Below, piece by piece: positions 23,402 to 33,850 of a DNA stretch of 64,000 nt. The position numbers and the translations under genes are program-made. The first letter of the stretch is position 1. The number at the start of each line of letters is the position of its first letter. Origin of the DNA: Mytilinidion resinicola (lineage: Eukaryota; Ascomycota; Dothideomycetes; Mytilinidiales; Mytilinidiaceae); contig NW_022985452.1 of assembly GCF_010093595.1 (NCBI RefSeq), positions 862,431-926,430 on the forward strand. Reading direction: 5' to 3'. The notes beneath the pieces were generated by a model. It was not told the DNA's origin, did not search any database, and was given only the letters and a program-made list of their open reading frames with translations.

Positions 23402-26135
23402 CTACTTCCTTACAGGCGGCAACATCCCAATCAGCCTCTCAATCTCCGCAATCGCCGTCCCACTGGCCTTCGCCCTGAGCTCCTCCAACGCCGGCCGATT
23501 CTTCGCCTTCAGCGCCTCCTCGCCCGCCTTCACCACCAAGCCGCACTTGACCCACATCTCGATCCGCTCCGGCACGCTGAGCCCCGTACACTTCGGGATA
23601 AACCCGCTCGCGACCCGCGTGTTTCCCGCGCCTAAGATCTCGTTGAAGAACGGCTCCCACCCAATCGGCGACTTGCGCTGCTGCCCTAAGCTCTCGAGCT
23701 CGTTCCAGTGGCGCGCGGCGACGAGCGCGCGCAGGCGCACCCACCAGAAGGTGTGCTCGGGGACTTTGAACTCGGACTGGACCTTTGCGGCGCGCTTGGT
23801 GTGGCCGGCCTTGACGAGGTTGAAGATGGTTTCGTTGATGCTCAGGCCGACGAAGCCGGGGCCGAGGTCTTTCTCGAAGGTGTCCTGCATGCGGAGGAGC
23901 TTCGCGGTGTCGTCGATGGCTTTGGCGGCGAAGGCATTCTCGCGGGAGTCCTGGAGGAGCTTTGAAGCGAGTTTGAGCTTGTCGATGCGGGCGGGGGTGT
24001 TTGTTTGGTTGAGGGATTCGGCGATGAGGAGGTTGGCACCGTCGAGGCGGCGGTCGTCCTGGTAGTAGAGGTCTTTAAGGAGTTCACGGTCTTGGTAGCG
24101 GGCCGAGGATTCGACGAGAGCGGTGGCGACGGGGCGGGAGTTGATGGTGCGGAAGAAGGAGGCGAGAGGGAGCTTTTTGCGGAGATGGAGGAGGACGTGG
24201 TAGATTAGATCTGTGTCGCCGCTTTCGATGGCCTTGTCGAGGGCGATGGTGTCTTCTTTCATGCCGAGGAGGAGTGGGACTTGCTTGCCTGCTCGAGGCT
24301 CGTAGTTCAGCAACTCTGTGGCGAGGCGTGCACGACCTTCATCGTAAGCCGCTCTTGCTATTTCCTCGAAGCTGACCCCAGCTTTGCCATGCAACTTTTG
24401 CACAATTAGGCGGCAGATACTCTCCTCATCTTCAATCGACACGCGGACCTTTTGGCTCGCCCAATGGACATAGATCTTGTCTGTTGGTAGATGTAGATAG
24501 TCTGATATCCGGAGAGCTAATAGGTATTCGTGACGGTTGATTAGACGTTCGATAAGCTTCTCAGGGGTAAGCCGCTTATACTGGTCGTAACTCAAAGGGA
24601 GCCCAATCTCGTAGAATCTTGCGGCGTTTAGAACCCGTAGCGTCTCGCACATATCTACAAAGTCGTCGCTGCTGTACAGATCAAGGACCGATTTGCCGAA
24701 CGAGGCGGCTTTTAGAAGTTGCTTCTGCCAGTGTATATTGAACTCGTGGCCGGCGGCTTTTACGCAGGTATCGACGGCCTCTGCAAGATTTGGGCGGATA
24801 AGCTGGATAAGGTCATCGGCTTTTGGTGACTTCTTTTCTAGCTGCTCTGCAGCTTCTAGGAGGTATGCAGCTGGTGATTCGGAGCCCAGTCGGAATACTT
24901 CTTCCGTCACATCTGCCAAAAGTCAGTCAAATTCAATGTTTCATGGTTTATGTACTGACCAGGAACTTTCTGAAGGTATTCGCAAACGTCGTTAGTAAGC
25001 AGTCGTATGCCATCCATATCTGGTAGAAGATGTATCCATGCATCGTAATAAAACCTGAAATCATTAGCAGTGTGAAAAATGAAAATGGCACGTCTTACTT
25101 ACTTGGTCGCCACACTTCTCGGCCCTATCAGATGCACCTCATCTTCCCAAGCCAAAGCCACAGCATTACTTCCGCACCATTGCATATCCTTCGGAACCGT
25201 CTTGGCTTTGGAATTGTACTCGGATAGCTTCTCCGTCCAGTCGCCGCTTACAACCCACACCTTTCCATCCTCTGTATAGAAAGCCAGGAATTCTCCCCTT
25301 GGAGAGACACTGATGTGCTGGAACGGCCCAGCCGTAAAGTCACGGTCCTCTGCGTCTGTAGCATCAATCACAAACAGCGTCTTCCCTATCGCGAGTATTA
25401 CTTCCACAGACCGCGATAGGGAGTATGCGGGAGGTATTATAGACCACGAAACGACAGGTTCTGTGGGTGGTATAGCGAGGAGCTTGGGACGCGGTTCGTC
25501 ATAGCGGTTTACAGCGATGAGATGGTTATTCCCCAGGAGGGCAACGAAGCCGGAGGACCAGAAGCGGCACTCGAGAACACCGTGGTCTTCTGCGCCCTAC
25601 GTATTTGTTAGCTGGGTAGGTGCTATAGCTAGGAGAAACTGACATGGCCTAATGTGAATGGCGTAAAGTCGCCCTGAAGGTCGTAATAGCACCGCACCGT
25701 GCCATCCTCAGTCACAACGAGCAATTTCTCGTCTTCAGACCATCCAAGTCCTTTGATCGATCCTTTATCCCACTGCGACTGTCAGTCTCTGGCTCCGAAT
25801 GCCACTTCTGCATCCCCGCGGAAGCCTACGTTTATGCGCCTGATCAAGCTCCCCGCGCAGCTGTAGATGTCGATACTCGATTTCGCGCCCTGAGTGCCTC
25901 TATACGAATGGATCTTGTCCTCATCGCGGTATATTGCTGGGAGAGTATGTTAGCATTGGAGTAGTCCAAGATTCTGCAGTGGGAACGGAAGCCTACCCAC
26001 AGCACCGCTATACGGAGCCCCCACAACCTTGTAGTTTTCAAGCTCGAGATCCAAGTCAAAAACCTCCTTGTAGAGAGGCACTTTACGGTAGAATTTGTCG
26101 CCGACTTTCTCCCAGTTGGCGGTGGGTTTTGACAT
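23402..26135 (-). CDS. VPS16: Vps16, HOPS/CORVET tethering subunit (824 aa, 6 exons)
   Basis: Exons 26135-25997, 25936-25830, 25772-25644, 25596-25103, 25054-24960 and 24912-23402 join in phase. The start NWEKVGDKFYRKVPLY is the Vps16 N-terminal beta-propeller opening; the propeller runs to about residue 390 (GLGWSEDEKLLVVTEDGTVR, GVLECRFWSSGFVALL, VALAWEDEVHLIGP). The C-terminal half is the alpha-solenoid (AARFYEIGLPLSYDQYK, LLLGMKEDTIALDKAIESGD, KAGHTKRAAKVQSEFKVPE). Vps16 is the core scaffold of the class C complex that tethers vesicles at endosomes and vacuoles and supports SNARE assembly with Vps33. Length matches the family. The last residues LIGMLPPVRK end close to the usual C-terminus. 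Confidence 0.94.
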
Positions 26136-26469
26136 GGTCACCGTGCTGGCATAGTCGCGATGCGGAGGTGATGGCGGAGGTGGGAAGCTTGGTGTTTGGG
26201 ATTCAGTTGGCCCAAGCTCCTAGATACAACCATTCTCCTAGTGATGAAGATAGAGCATGCGCTATGTGGGTTAAGGGGAACCTCAATGACAGTCTCTGTC
26301 CTTAGAAGGGCATTTGGTGTGATGCATGTTACCCAAATAGAAATCAAAGTACGTCATTGACAAGCCTCAACTCAGGAGCAGTGGTAAGATGTAGACTTCT
26401 ATTCACAATATGCTACAATCGCTTGTATTAAGATCATCTATATGCCAGATCTACAACTCGGATTGTGCC

Positions 26470-28053
26470 TCATGATGTCCGCACGAGTCCCTCTCCTGCC
26501 ATAATTCTCTCCAGTATCTCCGTGACCTTTTCTCTCACACCCTGCTTCCCATTCCGCTGCTCTACGAAGTGGTTGACAATCTCATCCGCGGTCTTAAGCT
26601 CGCCCTTCGTGACAACTTGTCGCACTTCCCTCTCTCTCGGCAAGCTCAGCCACTCGTGAGGGTACTCCTTGTAAGTTGACCCTTCACCATGGTTTATGAG
26701 AGGTAGGGTTTCCGATCGGCGGAAAAAGTCAGACACTTCATCCGCGCTGACTTCGTCGAACGTATTCGGTTTCCATTGTGGACGCTCCTTGATTCGGCGT
26801 ATCAGCCGTGCAGTCACACCTTCGACGAAGTCGTCATGTGCCATGAACTTTGCAGCAATGTTGTACTCGTTTTGGAATGCTTCAGCAATGTTCCATGACT
26901 GGCCTACACGCATCTGTTGCAGGGTGACGAGGACTGAGGTTGGAGAGCGCGTATGCATCGTCTCGGACGTCTTCTTTGCCCAATTAGACAGAACCGGATC
27001 ACTTGCTTTCTCGACGGCTGCGAGGGCTGAGAAGACCTCCTTGATGTTCTGGTGGTCATCGGAGAAGCACAGATCCACGGCTTCGCGGAGCTTACCAGAT
27101 ATTTGTGCACGGTCGGTGGGCAGGCCGGTGCAGTATTCCTCAATAGTTGCGTCTACGATGCGGTAGCGTTCCTGAAGGCTGAGATGATCTGCGAAGACGA
27201 GCTCGGCGAGACGTGCTTCTAGGTCAGGGAGAGAGGCTGAGTCGATGTAGTGGGTGGCAACTCCGTGGTAGCTGCTTGGTATCAGTATCAAGCCGTGAAA
27301 CGTGAAAGCAGTCCACTTACAAAACGTCGACTCCCTTAAGCTGCTCGCTCGTCAAAGCTAGGTATGTCCCCATCTCGCCGTCCATCCGTGGCAGGAAGAA
27401 ACTGGCCCCAACGTCTGGGAAGAAGCCAATTGTCGTCTCCGGCATGGCGAAGAGGGTGTTCTCAGTTGCTATCCGAAACGGAGCATGCACGCTCAAGCCC
27501 ACCCCTCCACCCATTGTGATTCCATCCATAAACGCTACGTACGGTTTCGAGTAGGTCGCGATCAGATGGTCGAGCTTGTATTCGAGGCCGAAATAGTCTG
27601 TCGACTTCTGTTGACCATCTTTCCCCTGTGTGTTCCATTCGGCGAGGGCTGCGACGTCTCCACCGGCGCAAAAGGCTCGTCCGCTCCCTTTAATAACCAC
27701 GACGTTTGCGAGCTGCGAGTTTTGCCATTCCTGCAGATGTATTAGATGTGTCTTGATTCATTGAAGGGCCAATTCGTACTTGTAGTCGAGGTATTATCTT
27801 CCGTGCCATGGACCCATTGAGCGAGTTGAGCTTCTTAGGCCGGTTCAATTCAATGCTCCGCACACCGTAGGTGTTAGTGAAAATGACATCGTCGGCCTCG
27901 TCACCGGGCTGTTCCTTTAGAAGATCCTCCGTTGGTGTTGAGTACTGCAATGAATGGTCAGTCAGACCCCCGGACAACCGCAAAGAGAGCTCCGCATACA
28001 TATCGGGTGCCCTTGACCCAGGCTGGCTGTGTAATTTTGGCTTTCAGCGGCAT
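26470..28053 (-). CDS. 3-hydroxyisobutyryl-CoA hydrolase-like protein (476 aa, 4 exons)
   Basis: Exons 28053-28000, 27944-27780, 27730-27321 and 27271-26470 join in phase. This is a crotonase-fold protein of the HIBCH (Ehd3) branch: GSGRAFCAGGDVAALAEW forms the oxyanion-hole loop, GITMGGGVGLSVHAPFRIAT the second, and AMPETTIGFFPDVGASFFLP contains the catalytic Glu/Asp region. The C-terminal ~230 residues (LPLINHG, DFVEGVTARLI) are the extension found in HIBCH proteins. The enzyme hydrolyses 3-hydroxyisobutyryl-CoA in mitochondrial valine breakdown. The N-terminus (MPLKAKITQPAWVKG) is weakly basic, not a strong targeting peptide, so localisation is inferred from the family. It is divergent from mitochondrial EF-Tu. 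Confidence 0.9.
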
Positions 28054-28528
28054 TGTGCTGGATGTCATCCGCGAGTGCCAGCTCAGCGGTGTTGTGGCGC
28101 GTCTTAAGGAAGTGCGGAGAGACATGAATGGCGGCGTCGTGGTATGCGCGTGAAAAAGGACTTGAACTGTGACGCAGGCCTTTTAGACGTCTCCGAACCT
28201 CGGGTATCCGCAGTAGTGGTAGGCTATCCCTTGGTTATGTGGGGGGCCGCTGTGGTGTTGATGCGTGCAGAAGTAGGGACAGAAAGCTGGCAGACGAGGA
28301 ATTGATATTATATCGAATAGCCGGGAGACGTTTCCCGCCAATGCAGCAAAGGCTGGTCGACGATGCAAGCTATAGCAGAAGCTCTCAGGTCCTGGGCACG
28401 TGACCCTAAATGTCGATTTCGCGCTAACAAAATAATCGCGTTGCTCGCCTCACCCCCCATCGTCCATCCATCCCTCTCATCTCAATTCGTCTCGGTTTCT
28501 TTAGTAATTGTTTCCCGTTGCTCCCAGT
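28054..28528. promoter_or_regulatory. Divergent promoter with CACGTG E-box
   Basis: The hydrolase and mitochondrial EF-Tu start codons are 475 bp apart and divergent. A CACGTG palindrome lies at 28397-28402 (context GGGCACGTGACC), a core bound by bHLH factors such as Cbf1-type proteins in fungi. A CT-rich leader precedes the EF-Tu ATG. Confidence 0.45.
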
Positions 28529-30075
28529 ATGTCCGCCCTCACTCGTGTTTTCTGGCGGACCAGCCGTACCGCCCTGCGCTTCCAGCCCTCGACGAACCCC
28601 GTACAGCAAGCTCTCGGTGCTCAGGGTGGAAGTCGATATGTCGGAGCCGTGAGGAACTACGCCGCCATGTTCGAGCGCACCAAGCCGCATTGCAACATTG
28701 GTAAGAAGCAATGGGCAATCGTTGGGGGAAAGTATATACTGATTCAGTGCTTATTAGGTACGATTGGACATGTTGATCACGGAAAGGTCTTACTCCTCCT
28801 CGCATAAGCCCTAATTCGCCATTGACTCTCATAGACCACCCTCACCGCTGCCATCACCAAGCGCCAGGCCGAAAAGGGCATGGCAAACTTCCTCGCATAC
28901 GGTGCCATTGACAAAGCTCCCGAAGAGCGGAAGCGTGGTATCACTATCGCCACCGCTCACATCGAGTACGAGACCGAAGCCCGCCATTACTCCCACGTCG
29001 ACTGCCCCGGTCACGCCGATTACATCAAGAACATGATTACGGGTGCGGCGAACATGGACGGCAGTATCATCGTGGTGGCGGCTTCGGATGGCCAGATGTA
29101 GGGAGACATACACCGCGCATACCGTATCCATGCTGATCTGGTATAGGCCTCAAACCCGAGAGCATCTGCTCCTTGCGCGGCAGGTCGGTGTCCAGAAACT
29201 GGTCGTTTTCGTCAACAAGGTCGATGTGATTGAAGACAAGGAGATGTTGGAGCTTGTGGAGATGGAAATGAGGGAGCTCCTCTCCTCCTACGGATTCGAG
29301 GGCGACGAAACTCCCATTATCATGGGCTCCGCTCTCTGCGCGCTGGAGGGCCGAAACCCAGAAATAGGCGAGCAGAAAATCGACGAACTCCTCAAGGCCG
29401 TCGACGAATGGATCCCACAACCCGTGCGTGTGACGGACAAGCCCTTCCTCATGTCCGTCGAGGACGTCTTCTCCATCGCTGGACGTGGTACCGTCGTGTC
29501 TGGTCGTGTCGAGCGCGGTGTCCTAAAGAGGGACTCTGATATCGAACTGGTCGGAAAGGGTGTTGCTCCCATAAAGACAAAGGTCACCGACATCGAGACC
29601 TTCAAGAAGTCTGTGGCCGAGGCAATTGCTGGCGATAACGTTGGCATCCTAGTCCGAGGCATCAAGCGTGAAGATGTCAAGCGTGGTATGGTTCTGGCCA
29701 TGCCGGGCACTACCAAGGCCGCCTCCAAGTTCTTGGTGTCCATGTATGTCCTCACCAAAGACGAGGGTGGCCGTCACACTGGGTTTCATGAGAACTACGG
29801 ACCTCAGCTCTACGTGCGGACTGCCGACGAAGCCGCCAAGCTGTTCTGGCCTGAAGGCACTGAGAACGCTGCGGACAAGATGGCCATGCCCGGTGACAAC
29901 GTCGAAATGGTGGCCCAACTCCATGCACCACTTGTGGTCGAGCCTGGTCAGCGATTTAACATTCGTGAGGGTGGTCGGTAAGTCTAAACCCACGTTACAT
30001 ACATCCGCCCCATCACCTACTTACATCTACCTCAGGACTGTCGCAACCGGCCTAGTCACACGCTTGCTCGATTAA
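28529..30075 (+). CDS. TUF1: Mitochondrial elongation factor Tu (444 aa, 5 exons)
   Basis: Exons 28529-28700, 28758-28786, 28835-29097, 29147-29977 and 30036-30075 join in phase. Residues 1-45 form an Arg/Ser-rich mitochondrial presequence ([15 protein letters not shown]). The GTPase domain shows GHVDHGKT (61-68), [12 protein letters not shown] and a SAL loop; domains II and III follow ([46 protein letters not shown]). It delivers aminoacyl-tRNA to mitochondrial ribosomes. A 29-bp micro-exon encodes the P-loop. An intron splits the codon just after the G3 region. Length matches yeast Tuf1. Confidence 0.96.
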
Positions 30076-31739
30076 ACATACCCCATCTCCCGTTCTCTAC
30101 CTCACGTGTAAGATGTTGAATATACGGCTTTCCCGGCGTCACCCTCCTCCCACTCTACTGTCGATTGTACATTAGACTACCTTGGCCCGGATTTGTACAA
30201 AATGATGATGATCCTCCTCAGCTCCACTCCTCTTCCCCTCCTGTTGTTCAATGCTGTATTTTACTGGGGGCATGGATCTAGAGTAGGTCTGGGGAAAGCC
30301 AAGAGGCTGTTTGGCATCTACAAACTGTGTCTCACGAAAAGATAGGAAAAAAATCATAATGAATACCTAAGCTTGGGTCCTGTTGGTGGTGTGGTGGTAT
30401 GAAGTGACGACGAGGTAGCTACGTGATGACGTATGCGATGTTTAACAAGTCTATCTCTGCGGTTCGATTAGGGAGTATTTGCAACAATTGCAACTACACG
30501 GTGTGCATGCCACGATATACGTGTGGTGAGGTACGCCACAGCTAACAAATCTCAACCTCTGCGGTTCGATCGGGAAGTACTTGCAACAAATGCAACTACG
30601 CGTTGTCCACACCGCCTAACCCTCTACGTCTCACAAAAAGGTATCTCTACGGTTCGATCCGGGACTTTTCCCAACGCAAGGAGCAATTTGTCAAGTTAGC
30701 CTACTTGGCGTAGACAGAGTGGCTTCCAATCCAGAGACCCTGCCGTGTTTCGATTTCAGCTCCGTTCTGCTGGTTCGTCCTGCCAGCTACGCGTCGTCGG
30801 TCCACCAGGGGTAACAAGGCGTCTAAGAAATGCTGTTTCCTATGATTCAATCGGAGAGTATTTGCGACACCTGCAACGACGCGTCGTCCGCGCCGCTTGG
30901 TATGTACAAAGCGTCCAACTAAAACCCCCATCTCTACGGTTCGATCTGCAAGAATTTGCAAACTTCCAACCCCTGGGTATCTTCCGCCCCCCCCCCCCGG
31001 GGGCCCCCCCTTCCCCTTTTTTTTTTTTTTTTCCAGAGCAGCGAAGTCAAGTCTACCACGAGCCCATTCTATCCAGCACGCTTTGTGGCTACGCATCTTG
31101 GTTGGTACGCAGCGTCTCCAAAAAAAAAAAAAAAGCTCGACTGATCCGAGTTCAATCGCGACGTATTTCTCCCAAAGAACCCAAATACAGTGCAGGAACC
31201 ATCGCGGGCAGCAGGTACCCCCCGCCCGTGTCTAACCAAAAACTGGCATATCTACAGCAGCCACAAGGGCATAAGTTTCCGCGCGCACACACTGTTTCGT
31301 CGCCGCAGGGCTTCCCGAATCTTTTGCGCACACTCGACACACCGCTGTGAGGAGGAGCCCGGCTGGGAAGCAACGAAGTAGGGTCAAGAGGCGGTCGGTC
31401 TGGTTCGCACTGCGTGAGGCTTGGCGTTGCGCGTGGCGTTTTTGAGATTTTATTGGGAAAGAGGGGGAGGGGTTAGCTCCAAGCAGCGGTAGCCGGATGT
31501 GCCCGGACTTATGGGTTGTCTCTGGACGGTCAGATCCAGAAGAAATCGCAAACAAAGCGAGAGGGTAGTTGGAAAGGGCGATGTCGTCACGGAGGAGGAT
31601 TAGCAACCGTCATTTGGGGGTGGGAGGGGGGGAGAAATTCTTCATTTGCTGATAAATCTGTTTTCATTCAGTCGTCAGTACTCGTACATTTTACTCAGAT
31701 CATCTATCTTATATCCAACCCATTTTTCTACGGGACACA
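30076..31739. other. Gene-free spacer with degenerate tandem array
   Basis: 1.66 kb without a credible coding frame. Most of it is the degenerate repeat array given separately. Near 30990-31032 there is a run of C, G, C and T homopolymers and near 31120-31133 an A run; these positions are prone to sequencing or assembly error. Confidence 0.6.
30440..31180. repeat. Degenerate ~95-bp tandem repeat array with GGTTCGAT core
   Basis: The phrase TCTCTGCGGTTCGATNNGGGA followed by GTATTTGCAACA and TGCAACTACGCG recurs with core positions at about 30461, 30563, 30651, 30747 (weak), 30844, 30938 and 31148. Spacings are about 88-103 bp or twice that. The GGTTCGATCC core resembles the internal B box of Pol III genes, but no cloverleaf is evident. 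Confidence 0.65.
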
Positions 31740-33032
31740 CTACGACATCAGCATCTTAACCTGCTCCGCACTCATCCTCGAATTCGAATTCGAGGCTCTG
31801 GGCTTCAGGGGCGGTCTGTTGTTGCTCGCCGCTCCTTTTGCCGCATTCCCTCCCCCTGTCGCTTTGGCACCAGCACCGCTCCCTCCAGCCGTAGACCCCT
31901 TCTTCGCAGCCGCCATCCCCACCCCCGGCGCACTCGCCCTCCTCGCTCCCGCACTCGGTCTCGCCGCTCCTATCCTCGGCTGCGCAGCCCCTACCTCCAC
32001 CCCGGCCTCGGCCTCAATCTTCTTCACCGCGCGCGAGATGGACATGCTATACGCGCCGAACCACTCGCCCCAGCTCTGCCCTCCCTCCCCTGCCTCTCCA
32101 CCGCCGCCAGCATCCGGTCCACTCTTCCTCCCCGGCGGGGCAGTCCTCGCAGTAGACTGAGTCGGGCCAGTCTTCGCCGCATTCTCCCTTCTCGAGTCCA
32201 GGAACGAGCGCGCCACATTCTGCGCGGCCCCGATCCCGCTCTGAATCGTGCGTACGTCGTCGATGCTGACGGAGGGGGGGAGAGGGATGCGATACGATCC
32301 CGTCAGCGTAACGCTCCGATCGTTCGCGGAACTAGCGTTACGTGTGGTTCTAGGGCGGGGGTCGGACGCGCTTGGTATGCTCCCCCTCGGGATATCCTCG
32401 ACATCCTCATCCTGGCTCTGCACCCGCGACGCGGAAGGGCGGGGCCGTGGTGCTCGGGACGTGGTGGAGAGGGTCGCGAGGTCGAGGCGGGCGAGGGCGA
32501 GTTCGGACTCGAGGCGTTCGAGTTCTGCGGTTTCGGGTGCGTCGATGCCAGCGTCTGCTTCTGCGTCTGCTTCTTTGTCGATACCGGTGGAGGGGAGCGC
32601 CGGGGTAGAACCTTTTCGTCCTTTGCCACGCCGGCGTGGACTTTTCGGGTTTCCTGTCTTGCCGGTGGTGTAGAGTTCCTCGACCTTCGCTTCTAAGCCC
32701 CTCACGCGGGATTTCAGCGCTTCGAGCTCGTTGCCGACGGCTGCTTCTTCTGCTTTTGGTGCGGCGGTGGTAGTATCGGTTGGGAGGGGGTCTTTGTTAA
32801 GTTTACGAGGTTTACGGCGCCGATTTGGGCCTGTGGCGTCTGTTGATTTGGGGTCTATTGGCTTGGTGGTTGGGAGTTTGGATGAAGAGGGTGTGGAGGT
32901 TGGAGGAAGCATGACGCCGCCCTCAGCCTCGTGGTCTGGGTTTAAGAGCTTTTTGGGGCGAGGTCTTTGCGTTTGGGGTGTGGTGGGAGAGGAGGTAGAA
33001 GGGAGGCGGGTGGCGGAGGGTTTCGAGGTCAT
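31740..33032 (-). CDS. Unknown fungal protein with coiled-coil segment (430 aa)
   Basis: A single exon. The N-terminus is Pro/Ser/Thr-rich and basic (NRRRKPRKLNKDP). A short heptad-type coil follows around residues 98-120 (NELEALKSRVRGLEAKVEEL), then another helical stretch (ETAELERLESELALARLDLA). The best-conserved-looking part is TGSYRIPLPPSVSIDDVRTI near residue 245, then GIGAAQNVARSFLDSR and WGEWFGAYSMSISRAVKKIE. The tail is Ala/Gly-rich. I do not recognise a functional domain; the pattern suggests a disordered scaffold protein. Codon use and the long open frame on this strand support it as real; frames on the other strand are shadows. Confidence 0.65.
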   Translation of the reverse strand: MTSKPSATRLPSTSSPTTPQTQRPRPKKLLNPDHEAEGGVMLPPTSTPSSSKLPTTKPIDPKSTDATGPNRRRKPRKLNKDPLPTDTTTAAPKAEEAAVGNELEALKSRVRGLEAKVEELYTTGKTGNPKSPRRRGKGRKGSTPALPSTGIDKEADAEADAGIDAPETAELERLESELALARLDLATLSTTSRAPRPRPSASRVQSQDEDVEDIPRGSIPSASDPRPRTTRNASSANDRSVTLTGSYRIPLPPSVSIDDVRTIQSGIGAAQNVARSFLDSRRENAAKTGPTQSTARTAPPGRKSGPDAGGGGEAGEGGQSWGEWFGAYSMSISRAVKKIEAEAGVEVGAAQPRIGAARPSAGARRASAPGVGMAAAKKGSTAGGSGAGAKATGGGNAAKGAASNNRPPLKPRASNSNSRMSAEQVKMLMS

Positions 33033-33850
33033 TGGAGATTAATCTGAGTTGGATATAGAGCGGGTAGAGTCCATTGGAATTACCAGAAAGAAGTACCCTG
33101 AATATGACAGTTGAAGAAAGGTTGAAGATTGAGCGAAAGAAAGGGAAAGGACGATTACCAGGTGTTTCGTGACGTTCGCAGGAAGTTGGTCGGAGCTGGG
33201 ATGTGGAGTGGAACAAGCTTGTGAGCTGCAGCTTGACGTGACGTTGGGGTACAGGGACAAGGATGTGGCGCTAGACTGCATCAGGGAAGCTTGACCTTGG
33301 ATATATTTGACAATGCATCGAAGCACTCCAAGCATCGGTAAAAACTATACAACGACAGAAGTCCAAACGCTGTGCTTTGGGTAAACGCATCACCCATCCC
33401 TATGCCTACCAATCTACGCACTTACCAAATCCAATGTAGATACACCGCTACCACACCTCAGGGCAGATCAACCAAATGCAATCCAAAACCCATCACCTGC
33501 TTATGTATTCTGACCCCCCTAACCCCATATCCAAAGGATAGACAATGAACGATCTCCCCGGAGACTCTCCTGCCCTCTCTCTTCTCGGCTTTTGAAGTCG
33601 TCGCGAATGAGAGTAGAGGATCTTCCCCCTAAATCCCGGCTTATTAGCGAAGAACCAAACGCTAAAAATGCGCCCCTCGCATGCGTACACCTGTCTGCCA
33701 CTGCTTGGGGTGCCTCAAAGCATTTACAGGAATCCGAACGAGCCAGAAATCCTTCGCCTTGGACTATGGAAAATCGTGGAAGCACCCCAAACAGCGGCAA
33801 ACAGGTGTGTCCCGCGCTGTGTTACGAATACTCATATTCCTTCACAGGTT
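33033..33850. other. Intergenic spacer with one repeat copy
   Basis: Nothing coding is seen. It holds the upstream region of the unknown coiled-coil gene and, at 33685, a copy of the inverted-repeat element. Confidence 0.45.
33685..33812. repeat. Short inverted-repeat (MITE-like) element, best-preserved pair
   Basis: Left end GTACACCTGTCTGCCACTGC and reverse-complemented right end GACACACCTGTTTGCCGCTG continue as TTGGGGTGC on both sides, giving a terminal inverted repeat of about 30 bp in a 128-bp element. Confidence 0.75.

Noticed and set aside
30440..30960. tRNA gene suggested by GGTTCGATCC B-box-like core
   Set aside because: No matching A box, anticodon arm or acceptor-stem pairing around any unit.
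70..31400. Similarity of the phrase AGTAGGTCAAGAAGCGGTC near 74 to a stretch near 31376
   Set aside because: About 20 bp with mismatches and no extension; likely chance.
32248..32673. Plus-strand open frame opposite the coiled-coil-containing gene
   Set aside because: Ser/Arg-rich shadow frame; the minus frame is longer and has helical segments.
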